Assembly (NCBI GenBank): GCA_934045905.1
Contig: OW203763.1
Span: 43,119,172 to 43,183,171, forward strand
Length of the DNA: 64,000 nucleotides
Reading direction: 5' to 3'
Source of the DNA: Leuctra nigra
Taxonomy: Eukaryota; Arthropoda; Insecta; Plecoptera; Leuctridae
Below, one piece after another: positions 1 through 11,378 of the stretch. The notes below the pieces were generated by a model. It worked only from the letters and a program-made list of their open reading frames with translations. It ran no database searches and was not told the origin of the DNA. The position numbers were made by a program, and so were the translations under genes. The stretch's first letter is position 1, and each line of letters starts with the position of its first letter.

Positions 1-1680
1 TTAAAGCTACCAGAGATTTATAAAAAAAAATCTGAATTACTCCTAATTGTGTAACAATTACAATAATTGTCTTGTTGGGCAAATATTTATATTCATATTC
101 TATGTATTCTATTATTAAAATCTACCTACATAAAATTGTCCAAAACAAATCAATATATTTTTAAATTGTGAGCATGACAATAGACACACACAAACATTTC
201 AGCTCATGCTCCCCTCTCCCTCACTTACGTCAATCATTTACCCGCTACCAAGGCTAGTGAATGCCCGATAAGGAAGTTGTTTGACGGGATATTGTCGCCG
301 AATAGCAATATTTATTTTTTATCATTTTAGGTAAATACTACATTATTAGCAAGGCAATAATTAAACTATTGTTTTTGTTGTTCACAATAAGTATACAATT
401 TCATTAACTTGTAAATAATGTTTAACATTGTGACCTCGTCATCCTGTCAGATGTTTACAAATGCCGTTGTTATCTCGCACTCACATATTCCATCCAAGCA
501 TCAAAACTCTCGCCGAGACAATCACCTTCATAGGGTGCAAAAGAAGATGCTCGTAATGACTCAACTCATTGAATGGAATCAACGACGTTTCAACACATCT
601 CTGTCGGCAATGTCACGTGATTCTTGCTGCATCAAGATGTCTTCTGACGGACGAAGTGGCGGCCATCTTGTGAGTCGCACGGAACATCGCTTCAGTTGAA
701 ACCGAGCAGTGGGAGAAATGTCCACATCGCGTTGGTTCGAGGCCTGGAAAATAACATTGACACTGGATTGTTACTAATTTCATCAAATCGAAACCCGAAG
801 AATGTTTCAGACAATCATACACTGTTAGAACATAGAGCTTGTGTGTTGGAGAAATGGAAGTTTCCTTGGAATACAAAGTGCGTGGTTTTTTAATAAATCT
901 ATCAATCATGTAGAAATTGCAAAGTAGACTTTGAGAACGAGCATGTGACATTTTTGCAACTTATTTAATTAACAGAGAAACCAGGCATATTGTCAAGGGC
1001 AGGATGGGTAGTTTTTAGTGTTATAATTGTTTATGATTCATTTTTTTGTCAAACTTTTCATGAAGATTTTCTATGTTTGAAATACAAATAATTTTCACCT
1101 AAGGACAATGCACCGTAATTTATATAGCAACAGTCATGCATTTTAGTGAGTTATTTGGAATTATAATGATTGGAAATTTAAACCGATAAATACATATTAT
1201 TTTAGTAAAGTTAGTCATACAATATTACAAGTTTAAATTTTTAACCCAGTACCATTGGTCACAACAGGTGACTCTTGAAATGTCAAGTTTAGTCGAAAAA
1301 TGAAAAACATATTAGTACATTTATTTTAAAAAAAGCATTTTCATATACTTATATTTACTATAGCCTATAGGTGTTGAAAATTATCATTTTCATATCTTAC
1401 ACTTGTTATTTATGTGTTTGTGAAGCATTGTTGACTACGTTTTAAACGTAGACGTTTTAGTTGATTATTGCTTTCCTTGTTCCATATTCTAGGGAACGTT
1501 GGTAACAGAGGTGAATGTAATATCACCGATCATAAACGACCATGAGTGTCAGTAGAATCTAGGATGTAAGTTGCTTCAGCCATTGGCAAGAGAGTAATTG
1601 ATTGCTCCTTATTTGTAGAACCATATCAAGGAAAGAGACTACTTGGTATAATTTCTCATTTTTAAAAACATTTTTATGAT
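1..1680. other. AT-rich stretch, no gene seen
   Basis: No coherent coding region, RNA gene or repeat boundary is visible. Reading frames at 418-951 overlap on both strands and have no recognisable domain. The stretch lies downstream of the minus-strand exon at 1784-2602, so it may be intron of that gene. Confidence 0.5.
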
Positions 1681-1783
1681 CTTATGAAGTATGTAAATTG
1701 ACGAACTGTATTAATTTTACATTGTAACATACAGTTTTAAACTTTGAAATAATGTTAATTTGGAATATGTTGGTTTTAGTTAC

Positions 1784-2602
1784 CTGAGGACTCTGTAGTC
1801 GTGGTCGACTGGTACTCGGCATGTCGGCAAAACGCAGGAAGCGGGGTGGACTTCTTTGTAATGGCCGTGGTTCTTCCTCACTGATGGAATCATCCACCTC
1901 CATCTTGATGGTTACAAGTGGATCAACAGCCGGCTCGGTCGATGAAAACAGGTTCAACTCCGCCTCAGTCTTGACTGTTACAAGTGGATCAACCTCGTTC
2001 AATGAAGAAGGTTCCAACTCTACCTCCATCGTGATGGTTACAAGTGGATCAACCGCTGACTCAGTCGAAGAAGCAGCCAACTCCGTCTCCAGTTCCACAT
2101 CCATCTTGATGGTTACAAGTGGATCAACCGCTGACTCAGTCGAAGAAGCAGCCATCTCCGTCTCCAGTTCCACCTCCGTCTTGATGGTTACAAGTGGATC
2201 AACCGCTGACTCAGTCGAAGAAGCAGCCATCTCCGTCTCCAGTTCCACCTCCGTCTTGATGGTTACAAGTGGATCAACCGCTGACTCAGTCGAAGAAGCA
2301 GCCAACTCCGTCTCCAGTTCCACATCCATCTTGATGGTTACAAGTGGATCAACCGCTGACTCAGTCGAAGAAGCAGCCAACTCCGTCTCCAGATCCACAT
2401 CCGTCTTGATTAGAATCGCAAGAGGATCCACAGCCGTCTCAGTCCAGGAGTCAAACACCTCATCTTTGACAGCCTGCTCCATGTCTGGTTTGAGATCAAA
2501 CGCGAGAGGATCTGTGAGAGCCTCGGGTTCAGTACCAGACTCCATGAATGTCGTCATCTCCAAGATGTCTCCTCCAGCATCTTGCTGAACTGTTGGATCC
2601 AT
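1784..2602 (-). CDS. Acidic repeat exon with SUMO-consensus motifs (N-terminal exon of an unknown nuclear protein)
   Basis: This 273-codon exon starts with MDPTVQQD in a good Kozak context (ACAAATGG). It is bounded by a TTTTGTTGTAG acceptor just upstream and a CAG|GTAACT donor at 1784/1783, so the gene continues into exons not identified here. Residues 59-235 are tandem 25-residue units such as VDPLVTIKTEVELETE. Nine psi-K-x-D/E sumoylation consensus sites are visible (lysines near residues 38, 46, 66, 91, 116, 141, 166, 211, 233). A tenth position, near 191, reads ITME and has lost its lysine. The C-terminal part (residues 245-273) is rich in Pro, Ser and Arg. Similar acidic N-terminal regions occur in insect C2H2 zinc-finger proteins, but no zinc finger is seen here, so that assignment is inference. 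An antisense frame is also open and is treated as a shadow. Confidence 0.6.
1898..2428 (-). repeat. 75-bp in-frame tandem repeat
   Basis: Seven to eight units of about 75 bp (25 codons). The four central units are almost identical; the outer ones are diverged. The unit length is a multiple of three, so expansion keeps the reading frame of the exon at 1784-2602. Confidence 0.85.
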
Positions 2603-2846
2603 TTGTACGCACTTGACTCTACAACAAAATAGAGAGTATTAATGATATCCATGTAGTAATTGATATTAAAATTTGATGCGTGAATTGTGGTTAAAGAGAG
2701 ACTAGCGCACATCATGATGTATGCAAAATCGGCTCCAGGTTGTCATAAATTGGGCTAATCTTATCGGCCCTTTAAGTTTTCCTTCATCATTTGGCATTTA
2801 TTTGAAAAATATATACCAAAGCACAAGCAAATACAATCAAGTAATT

Positions 2847-3369
2847 GAGCGAGCGTAGCGAGCTTCACCACGGTACTCTTATAGGTCAAACGGCACAACC
2901 AATCGATCTGAAATTTTGCACATATACTAACGTAACCTATGCGGTCCCTGGGATCGTTTTTGAACGGGATCATGTGATTGGTTCAAATTTTAAACAAATT
3001 ATCTTTTGATTGGTTGTTCCGATCAATTTGAAATTTTGACAAGTCATTACGACTAACATTGTACCCAATCTTACAAAGTTTCAGCCAAATCCTCCCATTG
3101 GTTAAAATTAAAAAAAACTTTCATATGGTTTTTGAAATTTAAACTAGAACCGTATGACGGATCACCTTAAACTTTGCATGGTCATTGGGACCAACATTAT
3201 CGGTATTTTTGACAATTTTCAGACTTATCTGTGTTTAAATCCAAAAGTTATTGACATTTTACGGACATTTTGCGTGTTGGCTGTCAAATTACTCAAAAAT
3301 GTTGATCACGGCTACTTCGACTCTTTATAGTTCCAAGGTTGTTAGATCAACTTTCAAACGTATGAAACT
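2847..3369 (-). repeat. Dispersed repeat, copy 1 (GAGCGAGCG-ended family)
   Basis: The end is the near-palindrome GAGCGAGCGTAGCGAGC (2847-2863). The body contains phrases such as GATCCCAGGGACCGCATAG and ATCGATCTGAAATTTTG that recur at 6060-6767 and 47780-48430. It is non-coding, and the superfamily is unknown because no terminal repeat or target duplication could be fixed. Confidence 0.6.
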
Positions 3370-3717
3370 GGTAATGACCGTTCAACAGATCGTCTAATAT
3401 TGTGTAAGTACACACACTTTTATCAGTTATTTTCGCGGGTTGCGAGTATTTTTTTAGCACTGAGTATTTTCCTATGGGACTTTTAACAGTTTTTAACACT
3501 TTTAAAAATCGCTCATTTTCTGCAGGGCAGCGCTTACATCTTCTGGGGAAGCAGCTCTTCGCCATTGCCTGCGATATTCTAGATATTGCGAGGAGCCCCA
3601 TCTCCTTGTAATCTTCTTGATCAACTTCCATCTGCACTGCTGACTCATCAGACATTCCTTGGTGACAATCATCATCATCATCGGTGCCTTCGTCAAATTT
3701 TGATGTCCAATTTCCTT
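3347..3717 (-). pseudogene. Unassigned acidic C-terminal exon, possibly of a MULE/SWIM gene
   Basis: An open frame follows a plausible acceptor (TTTACTAG, exon start near 3717). It encodes an acidic segment with a run of five aspartates, then a basic Cys-containing part (RRCKRCP) and ends HTFES. It lies on the same strand as the MULE exons at 3948-4990 and 7119-13742 and could be their 3' exon, but no diagnostic motif is present. The end at 3347 overlaps the neighbouring dispersed repeat, so the true stop may have been replaced. Confidence 0.3.
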
Positions 3718-3947
3718 CTAGTAAATTTAAAATGTGCAACTTTTTACTTATTAGGGCTTTTATGATTCAAATTAATTCAGATCTTGAGCAAATTTTATGC
3801 AAAATTTTGATACATGCTGAAACGTTGGGAGAGATGGGTTTTACAATCAGTCAAATAACACTCCATGATTTCAAATATTATATAATATTGCCTACTAAGA
3901 ATCGATCATTATAAAATAGACAGTCACTACAAACTACTATGTACATC

Positions 3948-4990
3948 TTACGCGCTGTGGAGGCGAGCACCAATCGCAGACATGTACTGGTCCAGGAAAA
4001 TATACCCGTTTTCAAAACGTGTTTTCAAGCTCCTCATTGCGTCATGTAATTTGACGTATTTGGCATTTTTCTTCGGTGGTGGGTGGCCAGCTTCCAGACT
4101 TGCCATCGACGTCTCGGCTTTGACTTCCATCCTCCTCAGCACGTCGATGTACCCGAAGATGGTATGGCGTCTCTTCCCATTGACTTGATTCAGCCTTGCA
4201 TGCCAGCTTTCAACGTTGTTTGTTGTTCTCGGTCCATCGTTTGACCCCACCGATGGCTGCCACCTTAGCGCGGTGGTGGGGTTTGCGTTGGCCAATGATC
4301 CATTGCAGCTACGCCGGCGAGCATATGCTCATGTGTAAGGGCTACCCATGCCGGACAGATCAGTGGTGAGGTCCAGACAAAGAGCAGCCAGGGTCGGCCT
4401 AACCATACCCTCCCTTGAATTTGTGGACCCCATCGAGCCGGCCTCCCCCCTCGAGATGGTGATCCCCCTGAAATCGGGTTCCGCCGGCCCGAATCCTTAC
4501 ACCCCCCGGTCCGTCACCATTCCGACCTGGCCTTCCCACCAGTACTGGACTCCCCCGGATCGGGCCCGTTAGGTCGACCCCCTTCCTATGTCCTCCACTT
4601 AAATCAACAAAGTTTCAAGTAAAATTTAATGTGCGCAATATAACCTCGTCGTTGACGCGCCGTTAAACCCTAATAATCTAATCTCCCCACCCCTCGGGCC
4701 GGCCTTCCCCCTCGAGATGGTGATCCCCCTGAAATCGGGTTCCGCCGGCCCGAATCCTCACACCCCCCGGTCCGTCCCCATTCCTGCCTGGCCTCCCCAC
4801 CAGTGTTGGACTCCACCGGATCGGGCCCGTTAGGTCGACCCCTCCCCATGTCCACCACTTATATCAACAAAGTTAAATGCAAAAATGCAAAAATTAATGT
4901 GCGCAATATAACCTCGTCGTTGACGCGCCGTTAAACCACAATAATCTAATCTAATCTAATCCATCGTTTGAGTAATGATTCCAGAGAACT
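3948..4990 (-). pseudogene. MULE transposase C-terminal exon, split by a SINE-like insertion
   Basis: On the minus strand, a CTCCGCAG acceptor opens an exon beginning LWNHYSNDGPRTTNNVES; this motif followed by WHARLN is typical of the region after the catalytic core in FLYWCH-type MULE transposases of animals. The exon continues for about 95 residues to a stop at 3948. It is interrupted at 4245-4959 by a GC-rich retroposon flanked by a 12-bp target duplication. With the insertion and one duplication removed, the frame reads through. Whether this belongs to the same gene as the MULE core at 11379-13742 is not clear; it may be a second family. No catalytic residue is included. Confidence 0.6.
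4245..4959 (+). mobile_element. SINE-like retroposon, copy 1 (head-to-tail dimer)
   Basis: Flanked by the direct repeat TCCATCGTTTGA (4233-4244 and 4960-4971). It starts CCCCACCGATGGCTGCC, where CCCCACC can pair with GGTGGGG 25 bp later, and ends in a TAATCTAATCTAAT tail. The GC-rich middle beginning GGGCCGG occurs twice: a first unit runs to an internal TAATCTAATCT at about 4684, then a 5'-truncated second unit follows. The tail and target duplication indicate target-primed reverse transcription. No complete RT gene is present. The 3' end (GACGCGCCGTTAAAC) resembles 3' ends of R1/I-type LINEs, which is inference. Confidence 0.75.
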
Positions 4991-5314
4991 CTGCGGAGAA
5001 AGTGTCATTTCCTAATAAATGCCAGATTTAATTTGATAGATCTCTACCTTCTACATATAGGTTTATGTTCACTATTGATATTGCTAATAAAAAATTTCAA
5101 GATTTCAAAAATCAAAAATATAAATTTAAGTAATCATAAAAATTACATCAAATTTACAATGAAGGTACCTAGACTAAGTAGGTATTTTACCAGATTTAAT
5201 TTCATTGTTGCTACACATTACACATCAGTCAATTGTGTAATTTACATTTAACGCTCATGATGTATTTTGAAATCAATGAAGATTTAAAGGTTCTTTCTGT
5301 ATGAGTAATAACTA

Positions 5315-5350
5315 GGAAAACACTCAGTGTAACGCGTTGATGAGCGAGCA
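5315..5350 (+). repeat. GGAAAAC-type terminal motif
   Basis: A conserved ~36-bp block, GGAAAACACTCAGTGTAACG followed by CGTTGATGAGCGAGCA. It recurs at 7398-7432, 13992-14026 (reverse), 17222-17257 and 47518-47554. At 13901-14028 it forms the end of a small TIR element, so it is probably the terminus of a transposon family. Confidence 0.6.
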
Positions 5351-5839
5351 CAGAACATTGACATGCAACATCCTCAGTCACGATAAACGACACGACACAA
5401 GACGATTTTCTCTGCAACTTTCCAATCTCCATATAAAATACTCAGGATGAATATCAGATCCATTTTGTCGTGACTTTCCTACATACTTTTTCCAGCTTTT
5501 GACAACCCATACTTAGCTCGTAAAATGACAATTTACTTGACTGATTGGGCTTACAATGTGTAAAATTTAGATTATATTGGTCTTGATCACCATGCAAAAT
5601 TTGAACTTAATCAAAACATTTTGATTGTCGACCAATCAGAAGATATTATTTAAACTACCAATTGGAGGATTTGGCCTTTGTACTGCATCCGATTTGATAT
5701 GCGCTAGTTTTACTGTAAATTGTGGACTGCTTGGCTGCTCTACAGGCCTTGGAGCAGAGGGGGATGAAAATGTAGTATACATTTTACAAATATTTCAAGA
5801 TTATGGAATAAAATGTCCCTAAAATGACAAATACTTTTG

Positions 5840-6767
5840 AAAATAACGACAGATCAGACTGAAAATAGCCAAAAATATCTTAAATGTTGGTACCATTGTC
5901 CATGCGAAGTTTTAAGTTGATCGGTCAATCGTTTCTAGTTTAAATTTCAAAAATCACAGGAAAAATGGTTTTAAATTTGAACCAATAGGAGGATTTGGCT
6001 GAAACTTTTTATGATTGGGTACAATGTTAATTGAAATCACTTGTCAAAATTTCAAATTGATGGGAACAACCAATCGACAGATAATGTGTTTTAAATTTGA
6101 ACCAATCACGGGATCCCGTTTAAAAACGATCCCAGGGACCGCATAGATTACGTTAGTATGTGTACAAAATTTCAGATCGATTGCTTGAGCGGTTTAACCT
6201 GGGATGTGAGCACAAACAAAAAAAAAATCAAAAAACAAAAAACCCCACCAATGGCTGCCACCTTAGCGCGGTGGTGGAGTTTGTGTTGGCCAATGATCCA
6301 TTGCAGCTACGCCGGCGAGCATATGCTCATGCGTAAGGGTTACCCATGCCGGACAGGTCAGTGGTAAGGTCCAGACAAAGAGCAGCCAGGGTCGGCCTAA
6401 CCATGTCCTCCCTTGAATTTGCGGTCCCCTCCCCTCCTCTCGGGCCGGCCTTCCCCCTCGAGATGGTGATCCCCCTGAAATCGGGTTCCGCCGGCCCGAA
6501 TCCTCACACCCCCCGGTCCGTCCTCATTCCGGCCTGGCCTCCCCACCAGTGTTGGACTCCCCGGATCGGGCCCGTTAGGTCGACCCCTCCCCATGTCCAC
6601 CACTGTTATCAACAAAGTTAAATGCAAAAATGCAAAAATTAATGTGCGCAATATAACCTCGTCGTTGACGCGCCGTTAAACCACAATAATCTAATCTAAA
6701 ACAAAAAAAACAAACACACAGAGAAAGTGCCATAAGAGTACCGTGGTGACGCTCGCTACGCTCGCTC
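5840..6767 (+). repeat. Dispersed repeat, copy 2 (interrupted)
   Basis: The sequence is homologous to 2847-3369 in the opposite orientation and ends in GCTCGCTACGCTCGCTC (6751-6767). It is interrupted at 6243-6697 by a SINE-like element inserted in its A-rich segment. Confidence 0.6.
6243..6697 (+). mobile_element. SINE-like retroposon, copy 2
   Basis: Runs from CCCCACCAATGGCTGCC to the TAATCTAATCTA tail. It is flanked by A-rich repeats of the form AAAACAAAAAA (about 6231-6242 and 6698-6709) that look like a target duplication, although low complexity limits certainty. It is single-unit length (about 455 bp), unlike the dimer at 4245-4959. Confidence 0.75.
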
Positions 6768-6771
6768 AAAT

Positions 6772-7118
6772 ACTATACAGGTCTGAGATAAATGCTGTAG
6801 GTAATGAAGAGAATTGTAATTCTTAAACATTTTATATCCCATGCTACCTTACTAAAATGTTAATTTTTTCATTTTCTTTGCCTACAATATTATATTTGCT
6901 AGCTAGGTAGAACCTACCTGCTACTTACACAATTTCAAATAAAATTAAATGCAGTCAATGCCTACCTAGTATACCTACTTACATTGTAAATTTGATATTG
7001 TATTGTCATATTATGATTATAAATTATTGAATGTGAAATTGGTTTTTAACAAGAAAATCACTTTATTTGGCAAGTTGGTACCCGATACATTTTAACGATG
7101 AAAGGAATATGAACTTAC
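6772..7118. other. AT-rich spacer
   Basis: No coding or structured feature seen. It lies 3' of the SWIM exon on the minus strand and may be intron of the MULE gene. Confidence 0.5.
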
Positions 7119-7326
7119 CTGTTGCAATAGTGAACAATCTTTTACGTACAATAATTGTTCTAGAGGCAACCAGCGGTTCGTCAAGCCATTTAGCCAGCCA
7201 CACCTGGTGCTTGCACATTGCACCGTTGACCCCGACCGGACACTCGCAGAACTTCAGTTCGGCATCAATAATGTATGTACCCGATCCTCTCTCGCTGGGC
7301 ACGGAATATGTGTTGTTACCAATTGC
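7119..7326 (-). pseudogene. SWIM zinc-finger exon of a MULE transposase
   Basis: The exon is flanked by an AAATTTCAG acceptor and an excellent CAG|GTAAGT donor. It encodes a SWIM finger, CECPVGVNGAMCKH (CxC...CxH), followed by a helical stretch ending FTIATG. SWIM fingers follow the DDE domain in many eukaryotic MULE transposases and are thought to bind DNA. The matching DDE core lies upstream on the same strand at 11379-13073, and the RTE LINE at 7545-11334 sits in the gap. A downstream exon is expected but was not identified with confidence. Confidence 0.7.
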
Positions 7327-7555
7327 CTGAAATTTAGGTAATTTAAATCACTTCAGTAATTACTGAACAATTAAATTGATGACATAAATAAAACAACGAA
7401 AACGCTCAGTGTAACGCTTTGATGCGCGAGCAATTTTCAGATAATAAGAAGTTACTTTTTAAATTTGAACTACTCATATAATTTGACTGAAACGTAATGG
7501 CTAACATAATGATAGGTATATTAGTTCTAAGGACCTTGCAAAATCATCATCATCA

Positions 7556-10313
7556 TCATCCTTCAGGGATTAGGCTCATAGCCTGTTCCGGTATAGCCTG
7601 TTCCGGTTCCCAACTCTTCCTTTGACGTCCTAAATTTCTTCTTTCATGTGGGTGGTACTCCCAAACTTGAGCTGGTAATCTGCTCTCCGGCATCCTTAGC
7701 AGGTGTTCGCTCCATTTCGACTTGTAGTGCTTTAGTTTGTCGTGAATGCTTTCGATGTTCAGCTCCTGCCGTATATCCGTATTCCTGATTCGGTCTGCCC
7801 TTGAGCACCCCTTTACAGATCTGAGGAATCTCATCTCAGCAGATTGCATTTGTTGTTCAGAGCGTTAAGTAGTTACCCACGTTTCAGATCCATATATAAT
7901 AATGTAGGCACGGCCAATGTTTTATAGAATTCCATCCTAGTTTTCTTCCTTGTCTTGTTTCGTAAATTTATATCGATAGTTCCACATATGCTTCTGAATT
8001 GATTAATTCTGTCTTCTACATCTCGGTCTTGATAATGTGAAATGTTGCAACCAAGGTATTTGAAGTAACTGACCTGTTCTAAAATCTCATTATTAACGAC
8101 AATTTTTGTTCTTCTTGCTTCCCGCCCTCTGAAAGCCATAGTTTTCGTTTTTGCTATTGAAATTTTTAGACCATACTCACTTCTCATGATTCATTTAGTG
8201 TATGAATACCTTTCTGCAAATCATTTTCGTTCCTTTGAATCAATACCATGTCGTCAGCATACAAGAGCATATTCAGGGTGGTATTGTAATTTAATTCTAT
8301 TCCCTTTCTAAAACATCTCTTCCATTGTCTTATGGCGTCGTCTAAATATATATTAAAAAGCGTTGGAGATAAGCCGCATCCTTGCCGTACTCCCTTATTT
8401 GATGGCATCTCTTCTGTCAATCTGCCACTCAGGTCCAAAGTAATAGTAGTGTTGTGGTATAGACTCATTATAGCTCTTATCAGATGCATTGGATATCCTC
8501 TCTTCTGCATGATCATCCACATCTTTCGCCTGTTAACACTATCAAAGGCTTTCTCTAGATCTATGAAAGCTATATGTGTCTCACAATTGAACTCTCTTCG
8601 TTTCTCAATTATTTGTTTCAGCGTAAAGATAGCATATGTTGTGGAACGACCCGCTCGAAAACCCATCTGTTCTTCATCAATTAAATGATCAGATATAACC
8701 TTTAATCTAGAGTTTAGTATTCTGGCCAGGTATGGGCAGTATCTAAGATACAAGTATCTTAGATACGTATCTTGAGATACAATAGTATCTTAGTATCTGT
8801 ATCTTAGATACTTTTTAGTAAAGTATGTTATGAAAGTATCTAAGATACATTTTTAAAGTATCTTGAGTATCTTATTTTTCCAAGATACTTAAGATACTTT
8901 TAAACTAAAAATGGTCAAAATATTCCGAATATTTTTGCAAACAAATACCTGAAACCTCAATCTAACTTCCTGTGGACTTTCTGAAGAAGTTCTTTAATTT
9001 GTATTTGTTTCTTTGGCAATTAAAAATAAATAATTGGTATGACAATGTTATCACCTAAAAGAGTTTAAAAAATTCTGAATTGACTCATATTTTTTTCCCC
9101 GACTCTTAATTCTTCTTTTGTTTTGAAGTATCTTGTATCTTAAGTATCTTCAAGATACTATAGTATATTGTATCTTTAGATACTCTTAAATGAAAGTATC
9201 TTGTATCTTGTATCTTGAGAGCAAATACTTAAGTATCTTGTATCTAAGATACTTTTTTTAAGTATCTTGCCCAGCCCTGATTCTGGCATATATTTTGTAA
9301 GCGGTTTCAAGAAGACTGATCCCTCTGTAGTTAGCACACAGTTCGCGGTTCCCTTTCTTGAACAGAGAAATAACTTTTGCCTTCGCCCAATCATTGGGTA
9401 TTGTACTCCTTCTCCAGCACATGTTAAAAAGATGCAGAAGTCTTTGATGCAACAGTATGCCCCCATACTTCCAGAGTTCCATTCCTATTCCACTTAGCCC
9501 AGCTGCTTTTCTATTTTTTGTGGCACGAATGGCCTCAATCACTTCTTGTATTGTTATGTCATCTAAACCTCGCGTGTCTTCTTCTCGGATCTCATTTATA
9601 ACAGCGTTTGGGTCATACCACAAATCTGTGTAGTGTCTCTTCCACTCCTCACTTCTTATACAGTCTATTCTGAATGTCCCCCGTTCTGATTTTGAGAATG
9701 ACTTCATAGTTTTATAAGCCATGCTCTGTCTACCATGGACATCATTTTCAATTACACTAATAAAACGATCCCACGAGTCTTGGTGCGCTTTCCGAACCAG
9801 GTTCTTTGCAATATTTCTTTTGACTTTGTATGTCTCTATATGTTCTACCGTTGGATCGTTTAACCGGTTCAGATATGCTACTTGTTTCTCTTTGATCTCT
9901 ATTTGTATTTCTTGTGACCAGATTTTTAGACCTTTCATTCTTCCATGCTTCTTCTTCTTCTTCCCCAACACTTCCATTGCAACCTGCTTGACCATATGTT
10001 GCATATTACTCCACTCTTCTTCAATGTCTTGACTAGTCTCCTTTGTATTTAAATCCTTGTGCAACCTCTTTTGATATAAGTCTCTTAAACTTTCTTCCTG
10101 CAATAGATGTGTTTTAAAAACTTCTTCAGCTTTCTTTTCTTGTGGTATGCCTTTGCTCTTCTTCCATCTTTCATACAGAACGATCTGCGAGATTAGTAAG
10201 AAATAATCCGTATTCACGTCTTCTCCCCGGAATACTCTCGTGTCTGTAACTTGACCTGCTAATTTCTTGTTTACAATTATGTAGTCGACGATCTTGTTCC
10301 TCGAGCGGACCAC
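7556..10313 (-). pseudogene. RTE reverse transcriptase and C-terminal domain
   Basis: Visible motifs in order: NRKAAGLSGIGMELWK (RT start), GFRAGRSTTYAIFTL, AFIDLEKAFDSVNR (first catalytic Asp), NKGVRQGCGLSPTLFN, LLYADDMVLI (the YADD box is intact), then FKYLGCNI. The C-terminal part has QSAEMRFLRSVKGCSR, the usual end region of RTE proteins. The RT is split after TAYKIYARI by the MITE at 8727-9279; a frameshift lies near 8184, and the reading frame is lost again before 7849. The catalytic core residues are therefore present but cannot be translated as one protein. Confidence 0.85.
8727..9279. mobile_element. hAT-type MITE nested in the RTE LINE
   Basis: Flanked by a perfect 8-bp target duplication, ATTCTGGC (8719-8726 and 9280-9287). 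The ends form imperfect terminal inverted repeats: CAGGTATGGGCAGTATC on the left and CAGGGCTGGGCAAGATAC read inward from the right. 8-bp duplications and CAGGG-type ends are characteristic of hAT elements. The interior consists largely of AAGTATCTT / AGATAC words in both orientations, so it can fold in many registers. It has no coding capacity. Confidence 0.88.
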
Positions 10314-11003
10314 GTATATTTGTGTATATCCTTCTTCCGGAAGAAAGTATTGGTAATTTTCAGTTCGTTAAATGTTACGAATTCTTTTAAATTGTGTCCA
10401 TTTTCATTAATTCTTTCTTCTCCAAACGTTCCTACGACATTCGGGACTGGCCTATTCCCTACTCTGGCATTAAGATCTCCAAGAATGATCAAGTGGTCTT
10501 TCTGGTTCTGCTGATTCATTATTTTCTAAAGGTCCTTATAAAACTGTGTACTCCCCTCTTTCTTGCCCTCCTCAGGAGCATAGACACCCACAACAGTCAT
10601 ACTACCTCTTTTTTTCTGTTGCAGTTTAACTATAATTATCCTATAACTTATATAATCGTAACTTTATATGCAATTCTCTCTCTCTGCAATTCTGATTTAC
10701 TCCGCTGTACAACATAATGTTGTCCTGGACATATTTGCTCCCTCTTAATTTATTTTTTGTTTCTGTTACAACTGCGAAGTTAATGTTCTTTTTTGCAAAT
10801 ACTCTGGCCAATTCTATTCCCTTGTTATTTATTCCCCTTACATTCCAGGTAGCAACTCTACATGTTTCCACGATCCAGTGTCGTTTAACCTTTATTCTTG
10901 CCGATTCGTCATCATTAATATCCGTCCTTCCGAGGCTCATTTGGGAACGGCAAGTATAAATATTTTTCACGTGAATGAAGTACTGGTCCATTGCACAACC
11001 CAA
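10275..11003 (-). pseudogene. RTE apurinic-like endonuclease
   Basis: The N-terminal motif CRVATWNVRGINN and the acidic VTETKNK are followed, after a frameshift near 10640, by TVVGVYAPEEG. After an in-frame TAG come LIILGDLNARVG and HKYTWSARG, and after another frameshift near 10300 comes VDYIIVNKK. These are the ordered motifs of the exonuclease-endonuclease-phosphatase domain that nicks target DNA for LINE priming. The 5' region up to 11334 has no recognised domain. Confidence 0.8.
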
Positions 11004-11378
11004 TATTCCGGATGGGGCCGGGTTTTCTGTTAGGGTATGCTCCCTTAGCCGAGATTTTCCAGTTATTTATAAAGGCGCCGGACACTCGCCTTTCACCCCC
11101 TTCCATTCTGCAACATAGCAGCATTCCATATGCCACTATGCAGTACCCAGGGATCACGCGGCTCATGCCTTCGTGGACGTATGGAAGTGGGGTTTGCTGG
11201 CAAGTGTGACTCGATTCCTCGAGCTTCCAACTCATTCGTCGGAAATCAGTGGGCATTGACTGGATTTTATTAGAGTATACCGTATCGGCATTGATATACT
11301 CCTCCAGTACCCATTACCAGCCATTGATCCCCCCCAAAATGTTAGCTTATTTAGACCATTTTGGAGTTTCAACCAATC

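Larger units (their letters stand above)
7545..11334 (-). mobile_element. RTE-clade non-LTR retrotransposon, degenerate
   Basis: Minus-strand order is apurinic-type endonuclease, reverse transcriptase, then a C-terminal domain. The 3' tail is a (GAT)n run (7545-7561), as is common for RTE elements. The hexamer CAAAAT at both ends (7539-7544, 11335-11340) is a possible target duplication. It inserted inside the MULE locus between the DDE core and the SWIM exon. It carries at least three frameshifts, one in-frame stop and a 553-bp MITE, so it is inactive. Confidence 0.85.

Noticed and set aside
418..951. Overlapping small frames on both strands
   Set aside because: No conserved motif, and the two strands are equally open; probably chance frames in a locally GC-richer patch.
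1821..2588. Long plus-strand reading frame over the 75-bp repeat
   Set aside because: It is antisense to the exon with good Kozak and splice context and has a low-complexity Ser/Val/Thr translation; it stays open only because the repeat length is a multiple of three.
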